Below are positions 34,484 to 45,988 of a stretch of 64,000 nt of DNA, piece after piece; position 1 is the first letter of the stretch; each line of letters opens with the position of its first letter. The DNA is from Budorcas taxicolor (taxonomy: Eukaryota; Chordata; Mammalia; Artiodactyla; Bovidae). The position numbers and the translations under genes were made by a program. Under the pieces are notes generated by a model, which was not told where the DNA came from, made no database searches, and was given only the letters and a program-made list of their open reading frames with translations. The stretch is from positions 20,464,001-20,528,000 of the forward strand of contig NC_068933.1 of the NCBI RefSeq assembly GCF_023091745.1. The letters run 5' to 3'.

Positions 34484-34512
34484 CAAATTTCAACAATGCA
34501 TTACCAACCTAT
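34484..34512. repeat. mariner terminal inverted repeat (5' end), degenerate
   Basis: 'gcattaccaacctat' keeps the outermost bases complementary to the left terminal repeat, but the inner half is diverged. Confidence 0.65.
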
Positions 34513-35489
34513 TACTAAATTGCTAAACAAGTCACTTAGTCTGGCTTTGCTTAAGTACAATATACTTAATCCTGTACCAGAGAAACACCACATTCACTTT
34601 CAAGGCCTCAAGGAGAAGAATTCATTGAGGAATATGAATAAAATGTTTCATAACTTAACTGTGCATCACATGTCACTTTGTTTTCAAAATAACATTTCAG
34701 CTTTCTGAACTTGTAAAATGATTTTCTGACCCATGTCTCAAACAATTTTTAAAAGTAAATTAATATCTCCATTAGACCCAGAATCACTATTGAGCTGAAT
34801 TCTCATGGTTGGTTAGACACTTAATGATCAAAGTTCATTTGACCTTAAATGAACTAATGTTGGGCATATATTTAATTTTAAAAAATGCTGAAGATATCTT
34901 TTTACTGGTAGGAACATCCTCTTGAACTCCTAGTCTCTAAAAGATGTTTTTCTGATACAAAATTGGAGGTAAACTAACTATGCAATAATTTGTTTGTTGA
35001 AACATCTGTATACATTCAGGACCATAAATGCAGAGAAGCATAACTGAAAGTAATTACAGGGCTGTATTTACATCTGCTTGTGGTAAGACAAAGCATATTG
35101 TGCAAGCCAGGGGTAACTACACAGTTTACATTTAACAAGTTATCTCTAAGGCAGCTGTCATTCTAGTAAGATAAGGGGGCTACACATCAAATGTAAATTA
35201 CTTTCCACCTCATCGATCAGAGTCAAAAAGAAATGCGTAAGAGTAAACAAAACCACCATGATGCTCTCCGCTCCACATGATTTAACTCAACAGTTGGCAT
35301 GAATGCTGAAGGGGAGGAAAGAATTAAAAATACATGCAGCTCATGCTTCATCCCTAGACAAATAACTTTCAGACATTTAATTCAATCAACCAAATATGTA
35401 TTAAGTCCCTACCATGGGGAAGGCAGAGCAGACCTCCCTGCATTCACAAGACTACAGTCTATTCAGGGGGAAGGAAATAGGCTACAGGG
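34513..35489. other. unique DNA
   Basis: No gene recognised. About 35365-35475 ('caaatatgtattaagtccc', 'ctacagtctattcagggg') resembles an old mammalian repeat that I cannot name; a similar stretch lies near 49390-49530. Confidence 0.5.
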
Positions 35490-36080
35490 TTGTGGTGGTG
35501 TTCGGTCACTCAATCATGTCTGACTCTTTGTGACCCTGTAGACTACAGCACGCCAGGCTCCCCTGTCCTTCACCGTCTCCCAGAGTTTGCTCAAACTCAA
35601 GTCCATTGAGTCAGTGACGCCATCCAACCATCTCATCCTCTGTTGCCCCCTTCTCCTCTTGCTCTCAATTTTTCCCAGCATCTGGGTCTTGTCCAGTGAA
35701 TGGGCTCTTCACATCATGTGGCCAAAGTATTGAAGCTTCAGCTTCAGCATCGCTCCTTCCAATGAATATTCAGGACTGATTTCCTTTAGGATTGACTGGT
35801 TTGATCTCCTTGCAGACCAAAGGACTCTCAAGAGTCTTTTCCAGCACTGCAATTTGCAAGCATCAGTTTTTCCATGCTCAGCCTTGTTTATGCCCAGCTC
35901 TCACATCCATACATGACTACCGGAAAAACTATAGCTCTAACTATATGCACCTTTGTCAGAAAAGTGATGTCTCTGATTTTTAATATGCTATCTAGGTTTA
36001 TCATAGCTTTTCTTCCAAGGAGTAAACACCTTTTAATTTTGTGCCTGCAATCACCATCCACAGTGATTTTGAACCCAAGG
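35490..36080 (-). mobile_element. BovB LINE 3' end, CAA-type tail (antisense)
   Basis: About 590 bp of antisense BovB with a 'tgtggtggtgttcgg' tail, running to the 'cagtgattttgaacccaag' segment. The flanks share an imperfect duplication, aaggaaataggctacagg (35471-35488) and aaggaaataaaggctataag (36077-36096). The coding part is broken. Confidence 0.9.
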
Positions 36081-36096
36081 AAATAAAGGCTATAAG

Positions 36097-36786
36097 GAAA
36101 GAAGGCAGACAGCTACTATGAGAAATCAAATAATCATATGATGAGATAACACACGGACAGGGGAAGAAGAGGTCTTACCTAATACACAAGAAGTAATGGC
36201 CAACGATACACAGCTAAGTCAGACTCTCAGTCTGAATTTTAAGAAAAATAAGGGTAGTGTGGTATAGACACCCTGACCTTTCATGAAAAGGTCTGATCCC
36301 AACATAATTAAATCTTGAACTTCAAACATCAATCAGACCCCATGGTATGTCTGCTAACTACTAAGTTAATGATTTCAAATTAATAAAACAGATCTTTCTA
36401 TCTGGGGATAATAAAACTTACTGCCAAAGGAGAAAGCTTGGCAATGGACTTCTTACCTTTGTTTCAAGTTTCATGGTGTTATGAAATTAAAACTGACTAA
36501 AATATAGAAAACTTAATCAACCAATAATGCATTTATGCATTTGATCATCTCCACTTACAAGCAGTGATATAACTAGAACAAGTTTTCATGAGGATAGAAT
36601 TAAAGCCCATAGTCACAACTCTGTTTAATGATTATCAATTTCAGAATCATCTAGTACCATCATCCATTTACTAAAATGGGGCTTTAAATTTTCTTTATTG
36701 TATATGTTAAAGGAGTTCTCTTTTTACCTTCAATTTTATATTGGAGTATATGTGAAGCTTTTCTATGTTAAACATTAACTGTCAGT
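36097..36786. other. unique AT-rich DNA
   Basis: Nothing recognised in about 690 bp. Confidence 0.5.
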
Positions 36787-36900
36787 TTCACTCCTGTACT
36801 CTTGCCTGGAAAATTCCATGGACAGAGGAGCCGTGTAGGCTACAGTCCATGGGGTCACAAAGAGTCAGACACGACTGAGCGACTTCACTTCACTTCACTT
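36787..36900 (+). mobile_element. Bov-A SINE monomer, 5'-truncated
   Basis: 'tcttgcctggaaaattccat' through 'gacacgactgagcgacttc' is followed by a (CACTT)n tail. The head is absent. Confidence 0.85.
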
Positions 36901-37153
36901 CTATAACTTAAGTTTATAATTATAGAACTTTGACTTATATATACTGCATTCACTACATTATTCAACCACTATTTAGAGAATTCTCTTATTTAAAAATGAT
37001 TGCTCCTGATAAATATTTTGAATCTCTGTGATCAAAGATTTGTTTTTAGTGAGATTTATATTTTATTGGCCTTAAGTGTGATGATTATACTTTGTAAACA
37101 TGCTAAATAACATGTCTTGCAAATTGATAGCATACCAATCATACCAACTGTTT

Positions 37154-37430
37154 GGTGCTGCTGCTGCTGCTAAGTCACTTCAGTCGTGTCCGACTGTGCA
37201 ATCCCATAGATGGCAGCCCACCAGGCTCCCCTGTCCCTGGGATTCTCCAGGCAAGAACACTGGAGTGGGTTGCCATTTCCTTCTCCAATGCATGAAAGTG
37301 AAAAGTGAAAGTGAAGTCACTGAGTCGTGTCCAACTCTCAGTGACCCCATGGACTGCAGCCCACCAGGCTCCTCCGCCCATGGGATTTTCCAGACAAGAG
37401 TACTGGAGTGGGGTACCATTGCCTTCTCCG
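37154..37430 (-). mobile_element. BOV-A2 SINE, full-length, with 11-bp TSD
   Basis: A 277-bp antisense dimer with a (GCT)5 tail at the left and the 'tgcatgaaagtgaaaagtg' linker between monomers. An exact 11-bp duplication, accaactgttt, lies at 37143-37153 and 37431-37441. High internal conservation suggests a recent insertion. Three long overlapping ORFs here (for example 37100-37648) are SINE translations. Confidence 0.96.
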
Positions 37431-37819
37431 ACCAACTGTTTAAGTTCATGCAAATCACTCATGGGAGTACTTCTATTTATTATGCACTTACCATGCATTA
37501 TTCATTATCAATGGCCATAATGTATTGGGTTTGTATGCAGAAGATGGTTGTAAATTCAGGAAGTTATGGGAACTGTTTAAATAAATTGAGAGCAAATAAT
37601 CTTTTGCGGTTGCTAGACTCCAGACATTCCTTCTTTGAGGTGTATTGATACTTGAATGTGTCTTCCAAAAACAGTAAGAAAAAAAAAAGTGACTCATATT
37701 GTCCATCTTTTCTAAATGACCACTCAACAAAGGGTACTAAAAATAATATGTCATGAGAGATCAATATTTAATTTTACTAATGATTTTTCTTATAATTTTC
37801 CACATGGTAGTAATAGTAT

Positions 37820-38025
37820 GTTTGTTAGTCACTCATCCACGTCCAATTATTTGTGACCCAATGGACTGTTGCCTCCCAGGCTCCTCTGTCTGTGGAATTC
37901 TCCAGGCAAGAATATCAGAGTGGGTTGCCATTCCCTTCTTCAGAGGATCTTCCTGACCCAAGGATCGAACTGAATCTTCTGCATTGCAGGTAGATTCTTT
38001 ACCATCTGAGCCACTGGGAAAGCCC
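37820..38025 (-). mobile_element. Bov-tA SINE (antisense) with 11-bp TSD
   Basis: The tail 'tttgttagtcactcatcc' is at the left; the head ends 'gagccactgggaaagccc' at the right. An exact 11-bp duplication, agtaatagtat, lies at 37809-37819 and 38026-38036. Confidence 0.96.
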
Positions 38026-38036
38026 AGTAATAGTAT

Positions 38037-39690
38037 ACAGGGAGCAAAATTTGTTTACATTAGAAATGTGATAAAAAGAAAACAAGCAAAAATGACTCAG
38101 CTCTGAATTCAGTTTTCTCTTTGTAAAGCAGACTGGTAAATTTTTATGATTCTAAGGGATTCACGCATAGGAGACTTGTCTCCATATAAGAATTCAGACA
38201 CCCTGAAGACAACCTACAGTGTTCTTAACTAGCTACAAAATCTGATCACAAATCCTTAAATTGAGAGAGGTGGGGTTGTTAGAGGAACAGAAAGTTGAGG
38301 CAAAGTGAATCTTTCTAAAAATTAAAAGAAAAAGAAAAAATGTTCACCTACAATACTATATGCTCTGATCAGACTCAAATATGAATAACTTACCTCTATT
38401 AATGAAATGATTAAATGAATTTTAAAATACCATAAATTTAAGAAAAAACATTCTCAATGCTAAGTCACTCAACTGATGTGTATTCCTCTCTCAGCTATCT
38501 AAGTAATCTCTGTCAGTGCATTTTTACATCCTATTGTTAAAACGGAGAGAAATTCCTCCAACACTGGCAGAAACATCATTAGAGTTACTCAGGTAAACAG
38601 AATACCCTGTAGCAATTCACAGGGGATTTCCTGTCCAATTAGTCAGTTAGCCACCTCACACAAAAAAGAGTATCCTGACATTATGAATGCATCTCGTCAC
38701 TGTGCCAATTTTCATGCAGTTGATTTTACAGTCACTCAAATTTTCAACCATGCATTTTCTTAACAGACTGCTTCAAAGACTCAGACAGGTTCATAAATGA
38801 AAGGTAAGATTATTTTGGACTGACAGGTTTGCCAAAGGAAGAAAATCTGTAAGTATCAGGGAAATAGGTTCAAAAATGATACAGCAGGTAAATTAAAGAG
38901 ACAGGCTGCTCTAAGTAGATATGTGATTATTAGGATTATAGTTAATGGGCAAGGAGGAAATGCAGTGAACATAATGATATCAGAAAAGTATGAGAACTGG
39001 CTTGTTAGTACTTAATGAGGAAAATGGTTATATTCCCCCAAAGTCCTATTATACCCCTTTCAGTGACTGTAATTGATCGGCTGGGTTAGTTAATGAGGTG
39101 CTGTGCAATAGTAATTTGAAGCAAAGACCTCTATTCTTATTTTATGATAGCTCAGATTGATTGCAGAGTATTCACAGGAGACTGGCAGATGTTTCATATG
39201 TTTCATTTTATGTCTCTGGTGCTACGATATTGTTCTATGCTTGAAAAATTGGCATTGAATACTACTTTTAATAGCAAATGCAGAGATGTCTTGAAAATTC
39301 TAACTTTATGATTGCAGAACAGTTCCATAGTTAGTCTAAAGAGAAAAAAACTTTTTAGTAAACATACATTGAGTAGAAGTCAGGAGCATGTGCTAAGTGA
39401 GACTGAGGAAATATGGCTTTTATTATCTAAGAAAAATTAGCATAAGCTATTTTCCCATTCAAAAATTATAAAACCATAAATGATATATTTCTCAGGCAAA
39501 GGACAAATAAAACAGAAATATGATTCAAAGCCCTGTCAAGAATTCACAGCTTGTTCAAAAGTGAAAGCTCATTGCTTATATGTTGACTAAAGTACTTCCA
39601 ACAAAAATCCCCTAATAGCAAAATAATCTACTCATTTTTTTTTGTCAAATGTGGCCATAATTGTAATTCACTCAGAGTTCTGATAAAATC
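38037..39690. other. repeat-free unique DNA
   Basis: A 1.65-kb stretch with no repeat I can recognise in a repeat-dense neighbourhood. It has no ORF worth noting. Homeodomain-like ATTA/TAAT motifs are frequent, but this is expected in AT-rich DNA. It could hold conserved non-coding sequence, which I cannot test. Confidence 0.5.
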
Positions 39691-39997
39691 CATATGTCTT
39701 AGCTCAGGCTGCCATACAAAATCCCGTGGACTGGATGGCTTAAACAACAGTAATGTATTTCTCATAATTCTGCAGTCTGGGAAGTTTAAGACCGAGGTGC
39801 AGGCCAGTTTTCACCCTGGTAAGAGCTCCCTTCCTGGCCTGTAGAGGGCGCCGTCTGGCTCTGCCTTCATGGGCCTTTTCCTCCATGCAGGTGCTAGAGG
39901 GTGAGGGAGAGAGGAGGCCAGCTCTCTGGGGTCTCTTCTTTTAATAACGCTAAAGCCCTTCGTGAGGCCCCACCCTTGTGACCTCAACTAACTGTAT

Positions 39998-40086
39998 GTT
40001 GGTTTGTTTTTTGCTTGTGGGATCTTAGATCCCTGACTAGGCACAGAGCCCATGCCTGCTGCCTTGGAAGCACAATGTTAACCACT
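39998..40086 (-). mobile_element. CHR-type SINE head (antisense, partial)
   Basis: 'tgtgggatcttagatccctg' and 'gaagcacaatgttaaccact' match the complement of a CHR SINE head region. Its outer end is lost where the Bov-tA begins. Confidence 0.6.
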
Positions 40087-40087
40087 C

Positions 40088-40493
40088 GTATGTGCCCCGC
40101 TCCGTTGTGTTCAACTCTCTGCGACCCCATGGACTGTAGCCCCACCAGGCTCCTCTGTCCATGGAATTTCCCAGTCAAGAATGATGGATTGGGTTGCCAT
40201 TTCCTACTCCAGAGTATCTTCCTGACCCAGGGATTGAACCCGTGTCTCCTTGCATTGGCAGGTGAATTTTTTACCACTGTGCCACCGGGAAGCCCCAATA
40301 CTGGAGTGGGTAGCCATTTGTGACTCCATGGACCGTAGCCCACCAGGCTCCTCTGTCCATGGAATTCTCCAGGCAAGAATACTGGGGTGGGTAGCCATTC
40401 CCTTTTCCAGGGGATCTTCTCAACCCAGGGATTGAACTTGAGTTTCCCACATTGCAGGCATATTCTTAATCATCTGAGCCACCAGGGAAACCA
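40088..40493 (-). mobile_element. two antisense Bov-tA units in tandem
   Basis: The first unit covers 40088-40297 and ends with the head complement 'gtgccaccgggaagcccc'. The second covers 40298-40493 and ends 'gagccaccagggaaacc'. The junction 'ccccaatactggagtgggt' resembles the double-head SINEs but with a longer second body, so this may be a separate composite. Confidence 0.85.
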
Positions 40494-40647
40494 GGCATCT
40501 TACTGTAATTCCACACAAAGGCTCCATTCTCCATCATCACAGTGGAGGTCAGGGCTTTACTTTAGAATTTGGGGAGAATATAAAGATTCAGTCCATAATA
40601 TGTATTTTCATAAAGGTGGTGTTTTGTGGTAACTAAAGGGTTAAAAG

Positions 40648-40862
40648 GGGCTTCTCAGGTGGCTCAGTGGTAAAGAATCTGCCTTCCAATGTAGGAGACA
40701 AGAGAGACGCAGGTTTCATCCCTGGGTTGGAAGATGCCCTGGAGAAGGAAATGGCAGCCCACTCTAGTGTTCTTGCCTGGGAGATCCTATGGACAGAGGA
40801 GCCTGGCAGGGCTACAGTCCATGGGGTCACAAAGAACAGAACGACTAAACAGCAACAACAAG
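40648..40862 (+). mobile_element. Bov-tA SINE, CAA-type tail
   Basis: Head 'ggcttctcaggtggctcagt', B-box-like 'ggtttcatccctgg', body, and a tail 'aaacagcaacaacaaggg'. Confidence 0.9.
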
Positions 40863-41321
40863 GGCTCAGAACACCTGACTTTGAATTCTAAAACCGGAGT
40901 TTGTGCTTGCTACGGGTCTGACATATATAAAGTATTCAAAATATGTTTGCTCTTGTAAGTCAGTTATTAATATGAACTATACATTCTACAAAAGAGAAAA
41001 GTATAACATTATTTGTGCAGAGTATAGAGGTGATAAAGATTCTCCCCAACATCTTGAATAGGTATAGACTTCACTCAGCCTCAGTGAAAACAAGAAAGTT
41101 TCTTCAGTAGAGGCAAGGAACATAAAGAATATTAGTTTCTGTGTTCAGATAGTTTTAAAACCTTTCAAATTAACTGGCTAACCTTCTAACAGTCCATCAT
41201 GCCTAAGTGTAATATGTGCGTTCTTGTAGATCACTGAGCACTGAAAATAGATACAATAATTTCCCTTTTATAACTGCTTGAAAATGTTATTAATCCACTT
41301 TCTTCATTTCTTAAAGTCACT
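40863..41321. other. unique DNA
   Basis: Nothing recognised in about 460 bp. Confidence 0.5.
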
Positions 41322-41572
41322 TGCTGTGCTCTCACCTGGAAAATCCCATGGACAGAGGAGCCTTGTAGGCCACAGTCCATGGGGTCTCGAAGATTTGGAC
41401 ACGACTGAGCGACTTCACCTTCACTTTTCCCTTTCATGTATTGGAGAAGGAAATGGCAACCCACTCCAGTGTTCTTGCCTGGAGAATCCCAGGGATGGGG
41501 GAGCCTGGTGGGCTGCCATCTATGGGGTTGCACAGAGTTGGACACGACTGAAGTGACTTAGCCGCAGCAGCA
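41322..41572 (+). mobile_element. BOV-A2 SINE (sense)
   Basis: A truncated first monomer ('cacctggaaaatcccatgg' to 'actgagcgacttcacc'), a linker 'ccctttcatgtattgg', and a complete second monomer ending 'gaagtgacttagccgcagc'. Confidence 0.92.
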
Positions 41573-42914
41573 GTGTTGATTCTTACCTTTATAAATCTGA
41601 TTATAATGCAACATGATGTTACAGCATTTAAGTGTAAATATTACAAACCATCGCAGTACTTCAAAAATACATGGGGAGATATCTGTATTTCTAAAAGTTT
41701 CAAAATAAATCTTAAAATGTCATATTATCCAAGTGCCTGGTGGAGCAGAGCCCTCACAGATATCTAAGCAAGTGTAGAAATAACAACCTCAGAACCCCAG
41801 AACTCGAGTCCCAGTGTTATTTTCACCTGGCAAAACTTCTGGGCCCTGAGTAGAAGCCTGCTTGCTTGGATGGGGTGGGGCAGGACAGTATATGCTTTAC
41901 TTTGCTCAGTATTTTTGGGTGTGGATGCTACTCAGCAGTCTGTCACCAGTGGAGCCCAAATAAGCTTATATGCTACCTTTCCCTAAAGCAAACTGTTCCA
42001 GGTAAAGTTTTCTGCACACTATTAAATTCCATTTCTTCTTCATCAAACTGATTAGAGGTTGTCTTATACATTGGATTCCCTTAGAAACACATTCTGAAAA
42101 ATTTCCATGTAGGGCATCTATTGGTAAGTGCTCTTAGAAACACCTGTGAGTGCTGAAGGCAGCAGAATCCAATACAGAGAGAAGTGGACCATTGCGCAGC
42201 TGTAATAGAAGCCACAGCTAATCCCTTATGGGTCTCTTGGCAGTGTTATAAGTTGAACTAAGGGGATACCACTGACCAGAATGGGAAATATAGGAAGTGA
42301 AGCAGGGTTAGAGCTGAGTGGTATGTATGATGTTGTAGTGGAAGTTTCCAGAAAACACCTGGAAATATAGGTTGGGAGTTTCAGGAAAAAGCCAGAACTG
42401 AAGATACTAATTTGAGAAATGTGAAGGAAAAGCTTAAAGAAAAAATAACATGAAGGGGAGGTTTGGAGGTCTAATAGCCAAAAGAAGAGAATGACTAGGA
42501 CTCCTCAGAAATAGACAAGGAAACTCAGGAGGAGATGAGACTTAGACATCTTGAAAGGTCATATGATAGAAATGGTAAATGGGATAAAATGTTGTCATCT
42601 GGCAAACAGAATTAGGATTGAAACATGTTTATTTGAATTGGAAATTAAAAAGAAATCGTGATCTCATTGAAGACATATGCATAGGGTCATAGTGAGTGGA
42701 ATTAAGATTGTCTGGGATAGCAAATGAAGCCATTGGGGTAGCAAATATTTAATTTCAAGAAATTTAGTTTCAGGCAGAAAAAAGTCTGCATACAGCAGAT
42801 AAGCAATGGATATTTGTTGAGGAAAATAAAATAGTGTATAGGCATAAAAAACCCAAGTAAAAATTTTAAAAGGAAGGAGCTTTCTGAAGTTGGAAAAGAA
42901 GTATATTCTCTTTT
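41573..42914. other. unique DNA, no recognisable gene
   Basis: About 1.3 kb. Short ORFs (41573-41767, 41866-42051, 42664-42936) resemble nothing known. The purine-rich part at 42290-42640 may be an old repeat, but I cannot name it. Confidence 0.45.
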
Positions 42915-43041
42915 GGAGTAGAAAATGACAACCCATTCCAGTAGTCTCACCTGCAAAATTCCGTGGACAGAAGAGCCTGGTGTGCTGCAGTCCATGGGGT
43001 CACAAAGTTGGGCACGACTGGGCAGCTGAGCATGCACGCAT
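42915..43041 (+). mobile_element. Bov-A SINE fragment
   Basis: A body-only fragment from 'ggagtagaaaatgacaaccc' to 'gggcacgactgggcagc'. The tRNA-like head is missing. Confidence 0.83.
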
Positions 43042-44554
43042 TCTCTTCAGTTTTGTGGGACCTAGCTATCTACATCTCTGTATTTTTTTTCTCTTTCTCA
43101 GCAGGCTTGGGACTAGATTGTATCTGACTGTATTTCGTTTTTGGCTACCTGGGTTACTCACTTGCTGCTGAAGGAGCAAAGGAAGGGAAGTGCCATTAAA
43201 TTTTTTTTTTTTCTTGGAACAAACCATTATTATTATTTTTGTGCTGTGATATGCTAGGAGGGTTATACCATTCTGTGATATTCCTGCTCAAAATGCACCC
43301 CCAGATGCACTTTGAGAATGTCATGATGAGGAAAAATCAGACAAAATCAAACTGAGGGACAGTAAACAAGCATACTCTCCTTGCAAATGTCAAAGTCAAG
43401 AAATATAAAGGTTGAGGAGACTATTACAGATTAAAGAAAATTGAAGTGTGATGACAAGTATACACAGTACATGATGCTGGTTTGAATTCTTCACTGGAAA
43501 AAATATCCAAAAGGCAAATATAGGGTAACTGATAATTATTTGAGTAAGGACTGCAAATTCAATAGTTTTGGACCAATGCTCAAACTTCTGATTTTGAGAA
43601 TTCTCGTGTGGTTATATGAAAGTCTTTGTTCTTAAGAAACACATGAATTATTTCAGTGTAAACAGGCACAGTGTCTCCAATTTACTCTCCATTGGCTCAT
43701 AAAAAAACTACAGATAGGCCAATAGAGTAAGAGAATGACAAAGTTAAGTCATACAAAATGGAAATAGTTGTGGAATCTGAGTAAAGAATATATGAGATTT
43801 CCTTATACTATTCTTGCAACTTTTATGTAAGTTTAAAACTGTGTTAAAATAGAAAGTTACAAAAAATAATCCTGGGAAATAAAACACAGCATTTTATTTC
43901 TAAAGGTCAATCTTCCTATTGGGAAATTTTATTAAATTCAAAGGTCCCAATGTATCAATACTTCAGAGCAAATGTAGAAACAATTCTGAGGAGAATGGAA
44001 AAGGGCTATTTAAAGTTGTAATGGGCAAAGGAAATGTAAAAATGAGGACATTTCAGGTGAACAGTGCCTGTGCAGTCTACTGAAACTGTCAAAAAGTAAG
44101 TTCATGAGAAGGTGCCAGAAAATTCATCCACATAAAAACTGCTCAAACTAACAAAAAGATGAAATGAGACCAGCTCACTGAGTTTACGAGCTCCCAAGTT
44201 TTTACTGATGTTCTTTTCAAGGGAGGAACAGTCAGGCATATTTTTGTTTTCCTTGATTTTGTGGGCTTTGCAAATAGGTGCTGTTCAATAGTACATTACG
44301 GTACCTGAATGGTTTGAAAAGTGCTCACACAAGAAAAGACATGGAGAGAAACTGAAGAAAATGATGTTAAATAGGATAGGAATCTCTGTCCAGCATGAGA
44401 AATTGACAACTTTTCTAAAGATCAACCTGGAAGATCACATTAACAGTACAAGGCATTTAACAGACATTGCTAATATTCACTGGTGTTTATGGAAGCATCT
44501 TCTTTCATGTCCTTGATAATATTTTTGTTCTCAAAGATTACAAAGAGGCTGAAC
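43042..44554. other. unique DNA
   Basis: About 1.5 kb without a recognisable gene. It has a T-rich tract at 43201-43213 and one old L1 3' end, listed separately. Confidence 0.5.
43740..43870 (+). mobile_element. old L1 3' end (sense)
   Basis: 'ctattcttgcaacttttatg', 'gtaagtttaaaactgtg' and a terminal 'aaaatagaaagtta' run match the extreme 3' end of older mammalian L1 subfamilies. Confidence 0.6.
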
Positions 44555-45660
44555 TATTAGTTCAGTTCAGTTCAGTTCAGTCGCTCAGTCGTGGAACCGA
44601 CTCTTTGCGACCCTGTGAATTGCAGCACTCCAGGCCTCCCTGTCCATCATCAACTCCCGGAATTCACTCAAACTCACATCCATTGAGTCGGTGATGCCAT
44701 CCAGCCATTTCATCCTCTGTCGTCCCCTTCTCCTCCTGCCCCCAATCCGTCCCAGCATCAGAGTCTTTTCCAGTGGGTCAACTCTTCGCATGAAGTGGCC
44801 AGAGTACTGGAGTTTCAGCTTCAGCATCATTCCTTCCAAAGAAATCCCAGGGCTGATCTCTTTTAGTGGACTGGGTGGATCTCCTTGCAGTCCAAGGGAC
44901 TCTCAAGAGTCTTCTCCAACACCACAGTTCAAAAGCATCAATTCTTCGGCACTCAGCTTTCTTCACAGTCCAACTCTCACATCCATACATGACCACTGGG
45001 AAAACCATAGCCTTGACTAGACGGACCTTTGTTGGCAAAGTAATGTCTCTGCTTTTGAATATGCTATCTAGGTTGGTCATAACTTTCCTTCCAAGGAGTA
45101 AGCATCTTTTAATTTCATGGCTGCAATCACCATCTGCAGTGATTTTGGAGCCCCCCAAAATAAAGTCTGACACTATTTCCACTGTTTCCCCATCTATTTC
45201 CCATGATCTTCATTTTCTGAATGTTGAGCTTTAAGCCAACTTTTTCACTCTCCCCTTTCACTTTCATCAAGAGGCTTTTTAGTTCCTCTTCACTTTCCGC
45301 CACAGGGGTGGTGTCATGTGCATATCTTGCTTCCAGCTTGTGCTTCTTCCAGCCCAGCGTTTCTCATGATGTACTCTGCATAGAAGTTAAATAAGTGGGG
45401 TGACAATATACAGCCTTGACATACTCCTTTTCCTATTTGGAACCAGTCTGTTGTTCCATGCCCAGTTCTAACTGTTCCTTCCTGACCTGCATACAGATTT
45501 CTCAAGAGGCAAGTAAGGTGGTCTGGTATTCCCATCTCTTTCAGAATTTTCCACAGTTTGTGGTGATCCACACAAAGGCTTTGGCATAGTCAATAAAGCA
45601 GAAATAGATGTTTTTCTGGAACTCTCTTGCTTTTTTTGATGATCCAGTGGATGTTGGCAA
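44555..45660 (-). mobile_element. BovB LINE, 1.1-kb antisense copy with internal deletions
   Basis: Antisense BovB with a (TTCAG)4 tail at about 44561-44580, running to a 5' truncation near 'gatccagtggatgttggc'. Compared with 14887-16353 it lacks about 20 bp around the MASGPITSW region (45205) and about 35 bp after the catalytic motif (45328). Confidence 0.92.
44778..45571 (-). pseudogene. BovB ORF2 remnant with altered catalytic motif
   Basis: 45314-45571 encodes LRNLYAGQEGTVRTGHGTTD and LSPHLFNFYAEYIMRN. 44778-45182 encodes LLGRKVMTNLDSIFKSRD. Between them the YADD motif reads YAHD (45311-45324), so one of the two catalytic Asp residues is lost. The frames are separated by deletions. Confidence 0.85.
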
Positions 45661-45766
45661 GTAGCCACAAATAATAAGATTATTTTTCAACAGTCAGCTT
45701 CTTCTTAACATCCAGGGTCTGCATGGCTATTTGACAAAAGGTGAAGCATTTGTGAATACATCTGTG
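45661..45766. other. short unique spacer
   Basis: About 100 bp between a BovB and a SINE, with nothing recognisable. Confidence 0.5.
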
Positions 45767-45988
45767 AATGCGTGCTGAGTCTCTTCAGTCGTGTCCAACT
45801 CTGTGTGACCCTGTGGACTGTAGCCTGCCAGGCTCCTCTGTCCATGCGCTTCTCCAGGCAATAATACTGGAGTGGCTATCCATGCCCCCACCAGGGGATC
45901 TTCCCAACCTGGGGATCAAACCCGCATCTCTTATGTCTCCTGCGTTGGCAGGTGGGTTCTTCACCACTGGCGCCACCTGGGAAGCCCA
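45767..45988 (-). mobile_element. Bov-tA SINE (antisense)
   Basis: The tail 'gtctcttcagtcgtgtccaa' is at the left; the head ends 'ggcgccacctgggaagccc' at the right. The head carries an extra 'cttatgtctcc'-type insertion near the B-box complement. Confidence 0.92.

Larger units (their letters stand above)
33017..34512 (-). mobile_element. Hsmar1-like mariner DNA transposon, near full length
   Basis: The left end 'ttaggttggtgcaaac' at 33017 is the terminal inverted repeat of the Hsmar1/MADE1 group. The right end 'accaacctat' at 34503-34512 is its degenerate partner. Flanking TA dinucleotides at 33015-33016 and 34513-34514 fit mariner TA insertion. The 5' leader between the transposase start and the right end is also mariner ('aatcaaatggcaaattt'). 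Without the inserted L1 piece (33657-33905), the element is about 1.25 kb, the usual size for mariner. Confidence 0.92.
39695..40604 (-). mobile_element. MLT1 LTR (ERVL-MaLR), antisense, split by SINEs
   Basis: 39695-39995 ('gctcaggctgccatacaaaa', 'ggatggcttaaacaacag', 'gaggccccacccttgtgacc') and 40500-40604 ('gggctttactttagaatttg', 'gattcagtccataat') are two parts of one old antisense MLT1 LTR. Three SINE units lie between them. It has no coding sequence and is much older than the SINEs. Confidence 0.8.

Noticed and set aside
37100..37648. 182-codon + strand ORF
   Set aside because: Its middle is a translated BOV-A2 SINE with an exact TSD; the ends are flanking sequence.
39695..40604. Retroviral gene content next to the LTRs
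   Set aside because: All four MLT1 pieces are LTR only; no gag, pol or env similarity was seen around them.
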